Shown: positions 1 to 8,006 of the stretch, piece after piece
Numbering within the stretch: the first letter of the stretch is position 1
Layout of the letters: each line of letters opens with the position of its first letter
Translations under genes and position numbers: made by a program
Source: Tropicimonas_B omnivorans
Lineage (GTDB): Bacteria > Pseudomonadota > Alphaproteobacteria > Rhodobacterales > Rhodobacteraceae
Length of the DNA: 64,000 nt
Direction of reading: 5' to 3'
Assembly: GCF_031846565.1 (NCBI RefSeq)
Contig: NZ_JAVRHL010000003.1
Location: 744,001-808,000, forward strand
The notes under the pieces: generated by a model
The model's input: only the letters and a program-made list of their open reading frames with translations
Told to the model about the DNA's origin: nothing
The model's database searches: none

Positions 1-165
1 GAGCACGCCCGACTTGGCCATGTAATGCGTGCGCTCGATTTGCACGTCCTTGAAATACGGCCAGTTCGGCGCCTGATACCCGAACCGATGGCTGAGGTTG
101 TAGAACTCCAGCCCCATCGCGTTGTCGGTGTTGCCCTGGAATTCGATGCCTCGAATTTCGACCAT
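1..165 (-). CDS. Unrecognised protein, N-terminal fragment (runs off left edge)
   Basis: An open frame on the minus strand starts with ATG at 163-165 and stays open for 55 codons to the window edge. A GAGGAG ribosome-binding site lies about 10 bases upstream of the ATG. The visible N-terminus begins MVEIRGIEFQGNTDNAMGLE and continues with a Trp/Tyr-rich stretch. It has no signal peptide and no motif I can assign. It is divergent from the IclR gene at 353, which suggests it may be under that regulator's control and may act on the substrate of the neighbouring ABC importer. That is inference only. Confidence 0.6.
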   Translation of the reverse strand, partial: MVEIRGIEFQGNTDNAMGLEFYNLSHRFGYQAPNWPYFKDVQIERTHYMAKSGVL

Positions 166-300
166 CGTGCAGTTCTCCTCCGTTCACCGCCGAGGGCGAT
201 GTCTGTGCAAAATCAGGTGGTAGGTGACGTTCCTCCCGTCGGGGTCGATGCTGATGGATAACCGTATCGCGGTCAATAATTAATTGAACTGCCGGAAATA

Positions 301-317
301 GTACCGCATGGTGGTAC
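301..317. promoter_or_regulatory. Candidate IclR operator palindrome
   Basis: The inverted repeat GTACC-N7-GGTAC lies in the divergent intergenic region between the left-edge gene and the iclR start, about 35 bases before the iclR ATG. IclR-family operators are short palindromes in such positions, so autoregulation is plausible. The site has not been tested and the arms are only 5 bp. Confidence 0.35.
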
Positions 318-352
318 ATCTTTAGGGTGAACGGTCGGAGTTGGGAACGTAA

Positions 353-1120
353 ATGGACGCTCAAGAGCAGAAGCAGGGCCGAAGCGGCATACAGGTCATT
401 CACCGGGCCGCACGCATCCTTCGGGTGCTCCGCGGGGCGCCCGAAGGACTGAGTCTCGCCGGGATATCGGAGGAGGCGGACCTACCGCGTTCCACGGTCC
501 AGCGGATCGTCGGCGCGCTGCAGACCGAACGGCTCGTGGCCACCGGGGAGAACGGCCGGCTGGTGCGTCTCGGGCCTGGCGTGAGCGAGCTTGCGCCGCG
601 CCCTGACCGCTCCGTGATCGATCTGTGCCGCCCTCTGCTTGCGACGCTGGCGCGGGAGACCGGTGAAACCGCGGATCTCTCCGCCCTGCGGGGCGGCGAA
701 ATGGTGTTCCTCGATCAGGTCGCCGGCAGTCACCGCCTGCGCACCGTTTCCTTCGTCGGCGAGGCGTTTCCGTTGACCGCCACCGCCAACGGCCGGGCCG
801 CTCTGGCCGAGCTGCCGCCGGATCGCGCCGCCGCGCTCGCCGAGGCGGAGTGGCGCAAGATCGGTCGGACGGCCCAGCCGGAGAGGCTCCCGGACCTTCT
901 GGAGCGGATCAGGGCAGGCGGCCTTGCGGCCGATCTGGACGAACACACCTCGGGTATCTCCGCCCTCGGGTTTGCCTTCACCGACCCTGCCGGGGACATC
1001 TACGCCATCTCGGTTCCGGTCCCCACCAGCCGCTTCAAGGGCGTGAAGGACCGCGTCGAGACCGCGCTGCGGCGCACGAAGGAGGCCCTGACCCGGAAAG
1101 AGGAGGAGGCGCCGCAGTGA
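353..1120 (+). CDS. IclR family transcriptional regulator
   Basis: A 255-residue protein of usual IclR length. An N-terminal winged helix-turn-helix spans roughly residues 15-75 (the segment around LPRSTVQRIVGAL is the recognition helix). It is followed by the IclR effector-binding domain, roughly 80-245, with the typical 'AFTDPAGDIYAISVPVPTSRF' region near the end, where Ala-Ile-Ser-Val-Pro precedes the terminal helix. It lies divergent from an unknown gene and 173 bp upstream of a peptide/opine ABC importer, so it probably controls that transport operon in response to its substrate or a catabolite. The ligand cannot be read from sequence. The ATG at 353 has only a weak Shine-Dalgarno (GGGAACG). 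Confidence 0.88.
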   Translation: MDAQEQKQGRSGIQVIHRAARILRVLRGAPEGLSLAGISEEADLPRSTVQRIVGALQTERLVATGENGRLVRLGPGVSELAPRPDRSVIDLCRPLLATLARETGETADLSALRGGEMVFLDQVAGSHRLRTVSFVGEAFPLTATANGRAALAELPPDRAAALAEAEWRKIGRTAQPERLPDLLERIRAGGLAADLDEHTSGISALGFAFTDPAGDIYAISVPVPTSRFKGVKDRVETALRRTKEALTRKEEEAPQ

Positions 1121-1293
1121 GCCTTCCGCAGTGACCGCGGGGCTCGCGTGACCCCTGAAGCGCCCATGCCGGCGCCCGGCGCGTGAGGGGACGGCAGCCG
1201 ATTCAGGTCCGTCCCACCATGGCGGCGGGAGAAATTTCGTTTAGGTTACTCGCAGAGAGAAAGACCAATCCGACCAAACTGCAGGGCACCTAC

Positions 1294-2811
1294 ATGACCT
1301 TCCGCTCCACGATGTCTCGCCAGGGCCGCGGCTACGCACTCGCCGCGATGACCACCGCGTCCGCGCTGGCGCTGTCCGCCGCTGCCGGCCTCGCGCAGGA
1401 TTACGATCCCGAGGCCGTCATCAATATCGGCTCGCTCTACGAGCCGCAGAACCTCGACAACACCGCCGGTGCCGGGCAGGGCATCAACGAAGCCTTCAAC
1501 GGCAACGTCTACGAGGGGCTCTTCGTCCTGACCGACGAGGGCGAGGTCGAGCCGAAGCTGGTCGAGGACTACGAGATCAGCGAAGACGGGCTGACCTACA
1601 CCTTCACATTGAAAGACGGCGTGAGCTTCCATTCGGGCGAGCCGATGACCGCCGCGGATGTGAAAAGCTCCATCGAGCGTGTGACGGCGGAGAGCTCGGC
1701 CAGCTCCCGCAAGAGCAGCCTCGCGGTGATCGAGAGCGTCGAGGCGCCGGATGACGGCACCGTGGTCGTCACGCTGACGACCCCATCGATATCGCTGCCC
1801 TACAACCTCTCCTACGTCTGGATCGTGAACGACGCGGCAGAGAACATCAGTTCGGCCGAGGACGGCACCGGCCCCTATACACTTCAGGAATGGCGCCGAG
1901 GTTCGGCGCTCTCCATGGTGCCGTTCGAGGAGTATTGGGGCGACGCGCCCACCAATGGCGGCGTGATGTTCCAGTACTTCACGGATGCCACCGCGCAGAA
2001 CAACGCGCTCCTGACGGGTGCGGTCGACATCATCACCTCGATCCAGAGCCCCGACGCGCTGTCCCAGTTCACGGACAATCCGGATTTCACCGTCTCCGAA
2101 GGCGCGTCCACGACCAAGGAACTGATGGCCTACAACGACCGGGTGGAGCCGTTCGACGACCCGCAGGTCCGGTCGGCCCTTGCCCGCGCCGTGGACAACG
2201 AGCGTCTCCTGCAGGCGATCTGGGGGGATTACGGCACGCTCATCGGCTCCTTCGTGCCGCCGACCGACCCGTGGTACGTCGATCTGACGGACGTCAACGC
2301 CTACGACCCCGGGAGCGCCAGGGAGATGCTGGAAGAGGCGGGCTACCCGGATGGCTTCTCCTTCACCCTCGACACGCCCGATTACGACCCGCACCCCGTG
2401 GTCGCGCAGTTCCTGCAGAACGAGCTGGCCGAGGTCGGTGTCGATGTCAGCATCAACATCATCACCGCCAACGAGTGGTATACCAAGATCTACCAGCAGC
2501 AGGACTTCGAGGCGACGTTGCAGGAGCACGTCAACCACCGCGACATCGTCTTCTACGGCAACCCGGACTTCTACTGGGGCTACGACAATGCCGAGGTCCA
2601 GCGTCTGATCTCCGAGTCCGAGAGCGTCTCCAGCATGGAGGAGCAGACCGAGATGCTGACCGAGGCGAACCGGATCATCGCCGAGGACGCCGCCAGCATG
2701 TGGCTCTACCTCTATCCGCAGATCGTCGTCTCGACGTCTAACGTCACGGGATACCCGCTGAACGGGCTGAACTCCCAGTTCTTCGTGGCGGACATCCAGA
2801 AGGCCGAGTAA
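1294..2811 (+). CDS. Peptide/opine ABC transporter substrate-binding protein (SBP family 5)
   Basis: A 505-residue periplasmic binding protein of the DppA/OppA class (SBP_bac_5). I place the start at the ATG at 1294 because it gives a clean signal peptide (basic N-terminus, then an Ala/Leu-rich core ending in GLAQD). The frame is open further upstream, but that segment has no signal character. Family landmarks include the early IGSLYEPQNLDNT segment, the YTFTLKDGVSFHSGEPMTA region at about residues 85-105, and the central FDDPQVRSALARAVDN motif. It heads an operon with two permeases and two ATPases. The substrate could be a di/oligopeptide, an opine or a glycoside; sequence alone does not decide. 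Confidence 0.92.
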   Translation: MTFRSTMSRQGRGYALAAMTTASALALSAAAGLAQDYDPEAVINIGSLYEPQNLDNTAGAGQGINEAFNGNVYEGLFVLTDEGEVEPKLVEDYEISEDGLTYTFTLKDGVSFHSGEPMTAADVKSSIERVTAESSASSRKSSLAVIESVEAPDDGTVVVTLTTPSISLPYNLSYVWIVNDAAENISSAEDGTGPYTLQEWRRGSALSMVPFEEYWGDAPTNGGVMFQYFTDATAQNNALLTGAVDIITSIQSPDALSQFTDNPDFTVSEGASTTKELMAYNDRVEPFDDPQVRSALARAVDNERLLQAIWGDYGTLIGSFVPPTDPWYVDLTDVNAYDPGSAREMLEEAGYPDGFSFTLDTPDYDPHPVVAQFLQNELAEVGVDVSINIITANEWYTKIYQQQDFEATLQEHVNHRDIVFYGNPDFYWGYDNAEVQRLISESESVSSMEEQTEMLTEANRIIAEDAASMWLYLYPQIVVSTSNVTGYPLNGLNSQFFVADIQKAE

Positions 2812-2821
2812 GGCCCTGATC

Positions 2822-2853
2822 CGGAGCCGCCAGACCTGCGGCGGCTCCGTTTT
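2822..2853 (+). terminator. Intercistronic hairpin after the binding-protein gene
   Basis: A perfect 10-bp stem (CGGAGCCGCC / GGCGGCTCCG) with an 8-base loop is followed directly by TTTT. It sits between the binding-protein stop and the first permease gene. In ABC operons such a leaky terminator or 3'-stabilising hairpin gives an excess of binding protein over membrane components. That role is inferred here. Confidence 0.7.
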
Positions 2854-2877
2854 CGCGTTCGAAGACTGGATTCATCC

Positions 2878-3834
2878 ATGCTGGGATACATGACGCGGCG
2901 GCTGGTGATCCTGCTGCTGTCCCTCGTCGCCGCCGCCATCGTCCTCTTCGTGCTCCTGCGGCTCCTGCCGGGCGATCCGGCGAATGCGCTCGTGGGTGTC
3001 GGAGCGACGCCGGAGCAGATCGAGGCGGCCCGGGCGCAGCTTGGATCCGACCAACCGCTCTTCGTGCAGTTCGTCTCCTATCTCGGCGATCTGGCGCGGT
3101 TCGACCTCGGCCAGTCCTTCGTCTCCCGCGCCCCGGTGATCGAGGAGATCTCCCGCCGGCTGAGCGTGACGTTGCCGCTGACCTTCGCGGCCTTCTTCCT
3201 TGCGATGCTGTTGGCCATCCCGCTCGGCATCGTCGCCGCTGTGAAGGCGCGGCGCTGGTACGGGCTGGTCCTCTCCGTCGTCTCGCAGGTCGGCATCGCG
3301 GTGCCGGTCTTCTGGCTCGGGATCCTGCTCGTCTACCAGTTCTCCCTGACGCTTCGCTGGCTGCCGTCCGGGGGCTTTCCCCTGCGCGGCTACGAGGATC
3401 CGGGGCGGGCGGTCCAGTCGATGATCTTGCCGGTCCTGACCATCGCGCTCATCATGACCGCGTCCCTGATGCGCTACGTCCGTTCGGCGACGCTGGACGT
3501 TCTGGAGTCCGACTTCCTGCGCACGGCGCGCGCTCTGGGCGAAAGCCGGACCGGCGCCCTGATGCGACACGGGCTGCGCAACGCGGCCGTTCCCGTGGTC
3601 TCCGTCCTCGGGATCGAGCTGTCGACGACCTTCCTCGGCGCCGTGGTGGTCGAACAGGTCTTCTCGCTCCCCGGTCTCGGCTCGATGCTCCTTCTGGGGA
3701 TCCAGCAGCGGGACTATCCGAACGTCCAGGGGGTCCTGATCGTGTCCACGCTGCTCGTGCTGCTGGTCGGGTTCCTCGCCGACATACTCCAGCGTGTCCT
3801 CGATCCGCGCCTGCGCACGGAGGGGAGCCGATGA
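2878..3834 (+). CDS. Peptide-type ABC transporter permease, DppB-like
   Basis: A 318-residue inner-membrane permease of the BPD_transp_1 superfamily. It starts with the DppB-type first helix (MTRRLVILLLSLVAAAIVLF), has a GDPANALVG motif after it, and five further hydrophobic helices. The EAA loop that contacts the ATPase is visible as 'ARALGESRTGALMRHGLRNA' at about residues 215-235. It follows the binding protein after a hairpin and overlaps the next permease by 4 bp (ATGA), indicating translational coupling. With the 3831 gene it forms the heterodimeric membrane channel. Confidence 0.93.
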   Translation: MLGYMTRRLVILLLSLVAAAIVLFVLLRLLPGDPANALVGVGATPEQIEAARAQLGSDQPLFVQFVSYLGDLARFDLGQSFVSRAPVIEEISRRLSVTLPLTFAAFFLAMLLAIPLGIVAAVKARRWYGLVLSVVSQVGIAVPVFWLGILLVYQFSLTLRWLPSGGFPLRGYEDPGRAVQSMILPVLTIALIMTASLMRYVRSATLDVLESDFLRTARALGESRTGALMRHGLRNAAVPVVSVLGIELSTTFLGAVVVEQVFSLPGLGSMLLLGIQQRDYPNVQGVLIVSTLLVLLVGFLADILQRVLDPRLRTEGSR

Positions 3835-4679
3835 GCGTTGCAGGGACTGCCGGGCCACGCCGGAGCCGCGGCGGTGCGACCTATATTCTCGGCCTTATCC
3901 TCGTCGGAATCATCGTGGCGGCCGGCCTCGTCTCCTTCGCCTGGACGCCCTACGCGCTCTCGGACATGGCGGGCAGCCGTCTCGAGCCGCCGAGCGCGGC
4001 GCACTGGGCGGGGACGGACCGGCTCGGCCGGGATCTCTTCACGCAGCTGATGATCGGCGCACGGATCGCGCTCGTCGTCGGTTGCGGCGCGGTCGCCATC
4101 GGCGGGGCGATCGGCGTGGTGACCGGAATCCTCGCGGCCTTCGCCACGCGCTTCGCGGACGATGCACTCGCCGCCGTCTTCGACATCCTCATCGCCTTTC
4201 CGACGCTGCTCATCGCGATGCTCGTGGTGGCCGCACGGGAGGAAGCGTCCCTCGGCACCGCGATCCTCGCCCTCGGCATCGGCCTGTCGCCCATCGTCGG
4301 ACGGATCACGCGGATCCTGACGAAGCAGGTGCTGGGGCAGGATTACATCACGGCGGCGCGGGTCTCCGGCACGTCCTGGGGGGCCATCGTGATCTTTCAC
4401 ATCCTTCCGAATATCGTGCCCTTCCTGGGCGTGAACCTCGCGCTGCAATTCGGCCTTGCGATCATGGCCGAGGCGTCGCTGTCCTATCTCGGCCTCGGCG
4501 CGCCGCCGCCCAATGCCTCCTGGGGACGGATGCTGCAGGAAGCCCAGAGCACGGTCTACACCGCGCCATGGGGCGCCGTGTTCCCGGGCCTTGCGCTCTT
4601 CGCCCTGGTGATCGGGATCAACCTCTTGGCGGACGGGCTGAGGGACCGGCTCGGCCGGAGTGGGAGGGACGCGGGATGA
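3831..4679 (+). CDS. Peptide-type ABC transporter permease, DppC-like
   Basis: A 282-residue partner permease. It shows the DppC signature 'HWAGTDRLGRDLFTQLMIGARIAL' (the HxxGTDxxGRD motif) at about residues 56-80 and an EAA loop around AARVSGTSWGAIVIFHILPN. The C-terminal region contains the conserved AEASLSYLGLGAPPPNASWGRML-type segment. The start overlaps the DppB stop (ATGA), and its own stop overlaps the next gene's ATG. It forms the channel together with the 2878 protein. Confidence 0.93.
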   Translation: MSVAGTAGPRRSRGGATYILGLILVGIIVAAGLVSFAWTPYALSDMAGSRLEPPSAAHWAGTDRLGRDLFTQLMIGARIALVVGCGAVAIGGAIGVVTGILAAFATRFADDALAAVFDILIAFPTLLIAMLVVAAREEASLGTAILALGIGLSPIVGRITRILTKQVLGQDYITAARVSGTSWGAIVIFHILPNIVPFLGVNLALQFGLAIMAEASLSYLGLGAPPPNASWGRMLQEAQSTVYTAPWGAVFPGLALFALVIGINLLADGLRDRLGRSGRDAG

Positions 4680-5485
4680 GCGATCTTCTGACCGTCGAAG
4701 GGCTGACGCTCGCCACCTCGGAGACGCGCCTCGTCGAGGATCTGTCCTTTTCGATCGCGCCCGGCGAGCGCTTCGGTCTGATCGGCGAGAGCGGGTCCGG
4801 CAAGTCGCTGACCGCGCTGGCCGTCACCGGCCTCCTGCCGCCGGCGATCCGCCCGTCGGGGAGTATCCGCCTTGGCGGAACGCAGGTGGTGGGCGCGCCG
4901 GAGCGGGCCCTGGTGCGTCTCAGGGGCGACGCCGTCGCCACCGTCTTCCAGGAGCCGCTGACGGCGCTCGACCCCTTGATGCCGCTCGGCGCGCAGATCG
5001 CCGGGCCGGTGCGGCGCCGTCTGAGGCGAAGTAGCAGCGATGCAAGCCGCGGCGCCGTCCGCCGCGAGGTCATGGCGCTTCTCGAGCAGGTGCGCCTGCC
5101 GGAGCCCGAGCGGCTGACCCGCGCCTATCCCCACGAGGTCTCCGGCGGCCAGCGTCAGCGGGTCGCCATCGCCATGGCGCTGGCCTGCCGGCCGCGGCTT
5201 CTGATCGCGGACGAGCCGACGACGGCGCTTGACGTCACCACGCAGGCCGAGATCGTCCAGCTCATCAACGCGCTGGTGAAGGAGCTGGGTCTGGGGCTTC
5301 TGTTCATCAGCCACGACCTCCCCGTGGTCGGGCAGGTGGCCGAGCGCGTGATGGTCATGCAGCAGGGGCGGGCGGTGGAGCGGGGCAGCACGGCCCGCGT
5401 CCTGATAGAGCCCGAGGACGCCTATACCCGCCGTCTCGTCGACGCCGCGCGCCGCTTCGACAGCGCCCTGGAGGGCCGCCCATGA
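4676..5485 (+). CDS. ABC transporter ATP-binding protein, DppD-like
   Basis: A 269-residue nucleotide-binding protein. Walker A is GESGSGKSL, the signature is SGGQRQR, and Walker B is LLIADEPTTALD with the switch His in FISHDLPVV. I start at the ATG at 4676, which overlaps the upstream permease stop (ATGA), although the frame is open well upstream. It is slightly shorter than classical DppD (about 320) and lacks the C-terminal oligopeptide_HPY Fe-S extension. It pairs with the 5482 protein as the cytoplasmic motor of this importer. Confidence 0.92.
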   Translation: MSDLLTVEGLTLATSETRLVEDLSFSIAPGERFGLIGESGSGKSLTALAVTGLLPPAIRPSGSIRLGGTQVVGAPERALVRLRGDAVATVFQEPLTALDPLMPLGAQIAGPVRRRLRRSSSDASRGAVRREVMALLEQVRLPEPERLTRAYPHEVSGGQRQRVAIAMALACRPRLLIADEPTTALDVTTQAEIVQLINALVKELGLGLLFISHDLPVVGQVAERVMVMQQGRAVERGSTARVLIEPEDAYTRRLVDAARRFDSALEGRP

Positions 5486-6234
5486 CCCTGATGTCGGTCG
5501 AGAATGTCAGCTTTTCCTACGGCGCGGGCCGGCGCGTGCTGGAGGACATCACGTTCGACGTGCCGCGCGGCTCCAATGTCGGGCTCGTGGGCGAGAGCGG
5601 GTCCGGAAAGTCCACCCTCCTGCGCCTGCTTCTCGGTCTCGATACGCCCCGGAGCGGCCGCATCCTGTTCGATGGCCAGCCGCTCGAGGCGAAGAGCGGG
5701 CGATACATGCGCAGCTACCGGCGACGTGTGCAGGCGGTGTTCCAGGATCCCTATTCCTCCCTCAACCCCGCGCACCGGATCCTCAGGATCGTGACGGAGC
5801 CGCTCCGCTCGCTCAAGGTGCCGGGAGATCACCGGGCCATGGCCGAGGAGGCGATGGCGGCTGTCGGCCTGCCGGCGGACAGCCTGGGGCGTTTTCCCGA
5901 CCAGTTCTCCGGCGGCCAGCGGCAGCGGATCGCCATCGCCCGCGCGATCGTCGCGCGGCCGGAGCTGGTGCTGGCGGACGAAGCGGTCAGCGCCCTCGAT
6001 CTGTCGACCCGCGTGCGCGTCGTGGACCTTTTCAGGGACATCTCGGAGCGGATGACGATGGTCTTCGTGTCTCACGACATGGGCGTCGTCGCCGCGCTCT
6101 GCGACCGGATCGTGGTTCTCGACCGGGGCCGCATCGTTGAGGCCGGGGAAACCGCCCGCATCCTTGCGGACCCGCAAAACGCCTATACCAGAAGCCTGCT
6201 CTCCAGCATCCCGCGGATGCCGGAGGGCGCCTGA
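5482..6234 (+). CDS. ABC transporter ATP-binding protein, DppF-like
   Basis: A 250-residue second ATPase of the importer. Walker A is GESGSGKSTLL, the Q-loop region reads QAVFQDPYSSLNP (typical of DppF/OppF), the signature is SGGQRQRIAIARAI, and Walker B ends in LADEAVSALD. The switch histidine lies in FVSHDMGVV. It overlaps the 4676 gene by 4 bp. It is short for OppF (about 320) and has no C-terminal HPY domain, in line with its partner. Confidence 0.92.
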   Translation: MTLMSVENVSFSYGAGRRVLEDITFDVPRGSNVGLVGESGSGKSTLLRLLLGLDTPRSGRILFDGQPLEAKSGRYMRSYRRRVQAVFQDPYSSLNPAHRILRIVTEPLRSLKVPGDHRAMAEEAMAAVGLPADSLGRFPDQFSGGQRQRIAIARAIVARPELVLADEAVSALDLSTRVRVVDLFRDISERMTMVFVSHDMGVVAALCDRIVVLDRGRIVEAGETARILADPQNAYTRSLLSSIPRMPEGA

Positions 6235-6258
6235 CATGACGAGACAGGACCCCAACAG

Positions 6259-7065
6259 ATGACCGCCGATACCGACTTCGCCGCCGCCCATGCCGAGTGG
6301 TTCGAGACCCGCATGAGCAAGCTGACCGCCGAGGATGGCTGGCTGAACCTGCTCGGGCGCTGGTGGATCACGCCGGGGACATGGACCATCGGCAGCGGCG
6401 GGGAGAATGACGTGGTGCTGCCCGTGGGCCCGGAGCTGGTCGGGACGCTGACGCTGACGGACGGCGATACCGGCAGCTTCGTGACGAGCGCAGGCGAGGA
6501 GATGCCGCTGGACAGGGCGGCTGGCCGCTTCTCCTGGCGCACCGATCGGTTCGCGATGGAGATCACGTCGCTCAACGATCTGCGCGCGCTGCGCATCCGG
6601 GATACCCGGTCCGACAGCGCGACACGGCTGGCACCGATCCCCTTCTTCGATTTGGATCCCGCCTTGCGCATCACCGCGCGGTGGGAGCCGCTGCCGGAAC
6701 CCATCTCCCTCACGCTCGACACGATCATCGGCGTGCCGACCGAGGTTCCGGTGTCCCACGTCGCACGATTCGAGTTCGCCGGTCGCGAGATGGCGATGCT
6801 GCCCACCTACGGCACAGCGGACCGTCCGCAATTCGTCTTCCGGGATCTGACCTCGCTGGACGACACCTACGGGCATATGCGCTTCGTCTTCGGCGAGGAC
6901 GTGACGGAGGGCAGCGTGGTGATCGATTTCAACCGCGCGACCAACCCGCCCTGCGCCTTCACCTCTCACGCCGTCTGCCCGCTGCCCCCGCGGGAGAACC
7001 TCTTCGGCGTGCGGATCGAGGCAGGAGAGCAGCGGGTCCGGAGCGGATCGGACGCCGGGGCCTGA
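6259..7065 (+). CDS. DUF1684 domain-containing protein
   Basis: A 268-residue cytoplasmic-looking protein without signal peptide or membrane helices. It matches the DUF1684 pattern as I know it: an N-terminal 'EDGWLNLLGRWWITPGTWTIGS' region, a central two-layer beta-rich part, and a C-terminal NPPCAF...CPLPPRENLFGVRIEAGE motif. It starts 24 bp after the second ATPase and is probably the last gene of that importer operon. No biochemical function is known to me for DUF1684. The context suggests it handles the imported compound, but this is unproven. Confidence 0.82.
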   Translation: MTADTDFAAAHAEWFETRMSKLTAEDGWLNLLGRWWITPGTWTIGSGGENDVVLPVGPELVGTLTLTDGDTGSFVTSAGEEMPLDRAAGRFSWRTDRFAMEITSLNDLRALRIRDTRSDSATRLAPIPFFDLDPALRITARWEPLPEPISLTLDTIIGVPTEVPVSHVARFEFAGREMAMLPTYGTADRPQFVFRDLTSLDDTYGHMRFVFGEDVTEGSVVIDFNRATNPPCAFTSHAVCPLPPRENLFGVRIEAGEQRVRSGSDAGA

Positions 7066-7138
7066 CGCTTCGACCTTGGGACGCACGCCCGCCAGTCGGG
7101 TGACGCGCTCCTACCGGGGTTCGCGTCCGGCCGCACAC

Positions 7139-7978
7139 CTATTCCGCGATCATCACCTCGATGCCCAGCTCCTCGAAGGCGCGGGCGTCCTTGTCCGAGA
7201 TGCCATCGTCCGTGATGAAGGTGTTCACCACGTCCAGCGTGTTCAGCCGGGTGAAGGACGACAGGTTGATCTTGGTTGAATCGGCCACGAGGATCGTCTG
7301 TGTCGCGGCCCCGATCATGGCTTGCTTGAGCTGGAGGTCGGCGAAGCTGGGATAGGTCAGCCCGGTCTCGATGGACACGCCCGCGGTGGCGAGGAAGAGT
7401 TTTCCGGCAAGGACGTCCGACAGGTACTCCACCGCCTTGTCGCCGGAGAGGGAGAGTGTCGGAGGCTTGAACTGACCGCCCGGCATGTGGACGGCGATGC
7501 TGGGAACGGCGCCGAGAACGATGGCGATGTTGAGCGCGTTGGTGATGATCGTCAGGTCCCGCTTCGCGGTCAGCCGCGTCGCGATCTCCGTCGTGGTGGA
7601 ACCGGCATCGAGGATCAGCGTCTCGCCGTCCGACACGAGCGACGCCGCCAGCGCGCCGATCTTGCGCTTCCTGTCCATGTTCGTGCTGTGCTGGAGCGAC
7701 AGGGACGCGACCTGCCTGGCGACCGTGTTGAGATAGGCGCCCCCGTATTCGCGGGTGATGTGCCCCTCGGCCTCCAGCCGCTCCAGATCCTGCCTGATCG
7801 TGACATCCGAGACGGTGAAGGCAGTCGCCAGGTCCCGGACGCGGGCCGATCCCTCCTCCTCGAGCCAGTCGAGGATCCGGCGGCGGCGGGTCTCGGACAG
7901 CAGGCCGCCGCGCGTCTTCGGTCGTGATCCGCCGTCCTGTGCCATGGTGTTCTCTCGCGATCCGTCCGCCTGCGTCAT
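7139..7978 (-). CDS. DeoR family transcriptional regulator
   Basis: A DeoR-type repressor. The N-terminal HTH covers roughly residues 30-85 (RRRRILDWLEEEGSARVRDLA, then VSDVTIRQDLERLE as the recognition helix). The C-terminal sugar-phosphate sensor (DeoRC) carries LILDAGSTTTEIA and ADSTKINLSSF. Several in-frame starts exist: ATG 7978 with GAGAGG close by, ATG 7945 with a weaker site, and one at 8017 that would overlap the permease. I chose 7978. It is the last gene of the leftward sugar-importer operon and very likely the repressor acting on the CGAAA repeats at 12252-12452, responding to a phosphorylated sugar. Confidence 0.9.
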   Translation of the reverse strand: MTQADGSRENTMAQDGGSRPKTRGGLLSETRRRRILDWLEEEGSARVRDLATAFTVSDVTIRQDLERLEAEGHITREYGGAYLNTVARQVASLSLQHSTNMDRKRKIGALAASLVSDGETLILDAGSTTTEIATRLTAKRDLTIITNALNIAIVLGAVPSIAVHMPGGQFKPPTLSLSGDKAVEYLSDVLAGKLFLATAGVSIETGLTYPSFADLQLKQAMIGAATQTILVADSTKINLSSFTRLNTLDVVNTFITDDGISDKDARAFEELGIEVMIAE

Positions 7979-8006
7979 GTTCCTCTCTACCAAGTCGCTC
8001 CCATGA

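Noticed and set aside
25..261. 78-codon plus-strand frame at the left edge
   Set aside because: It lies mostly antisense to the better-supported minus-strand gene fragment and has no similarity to any family I know.
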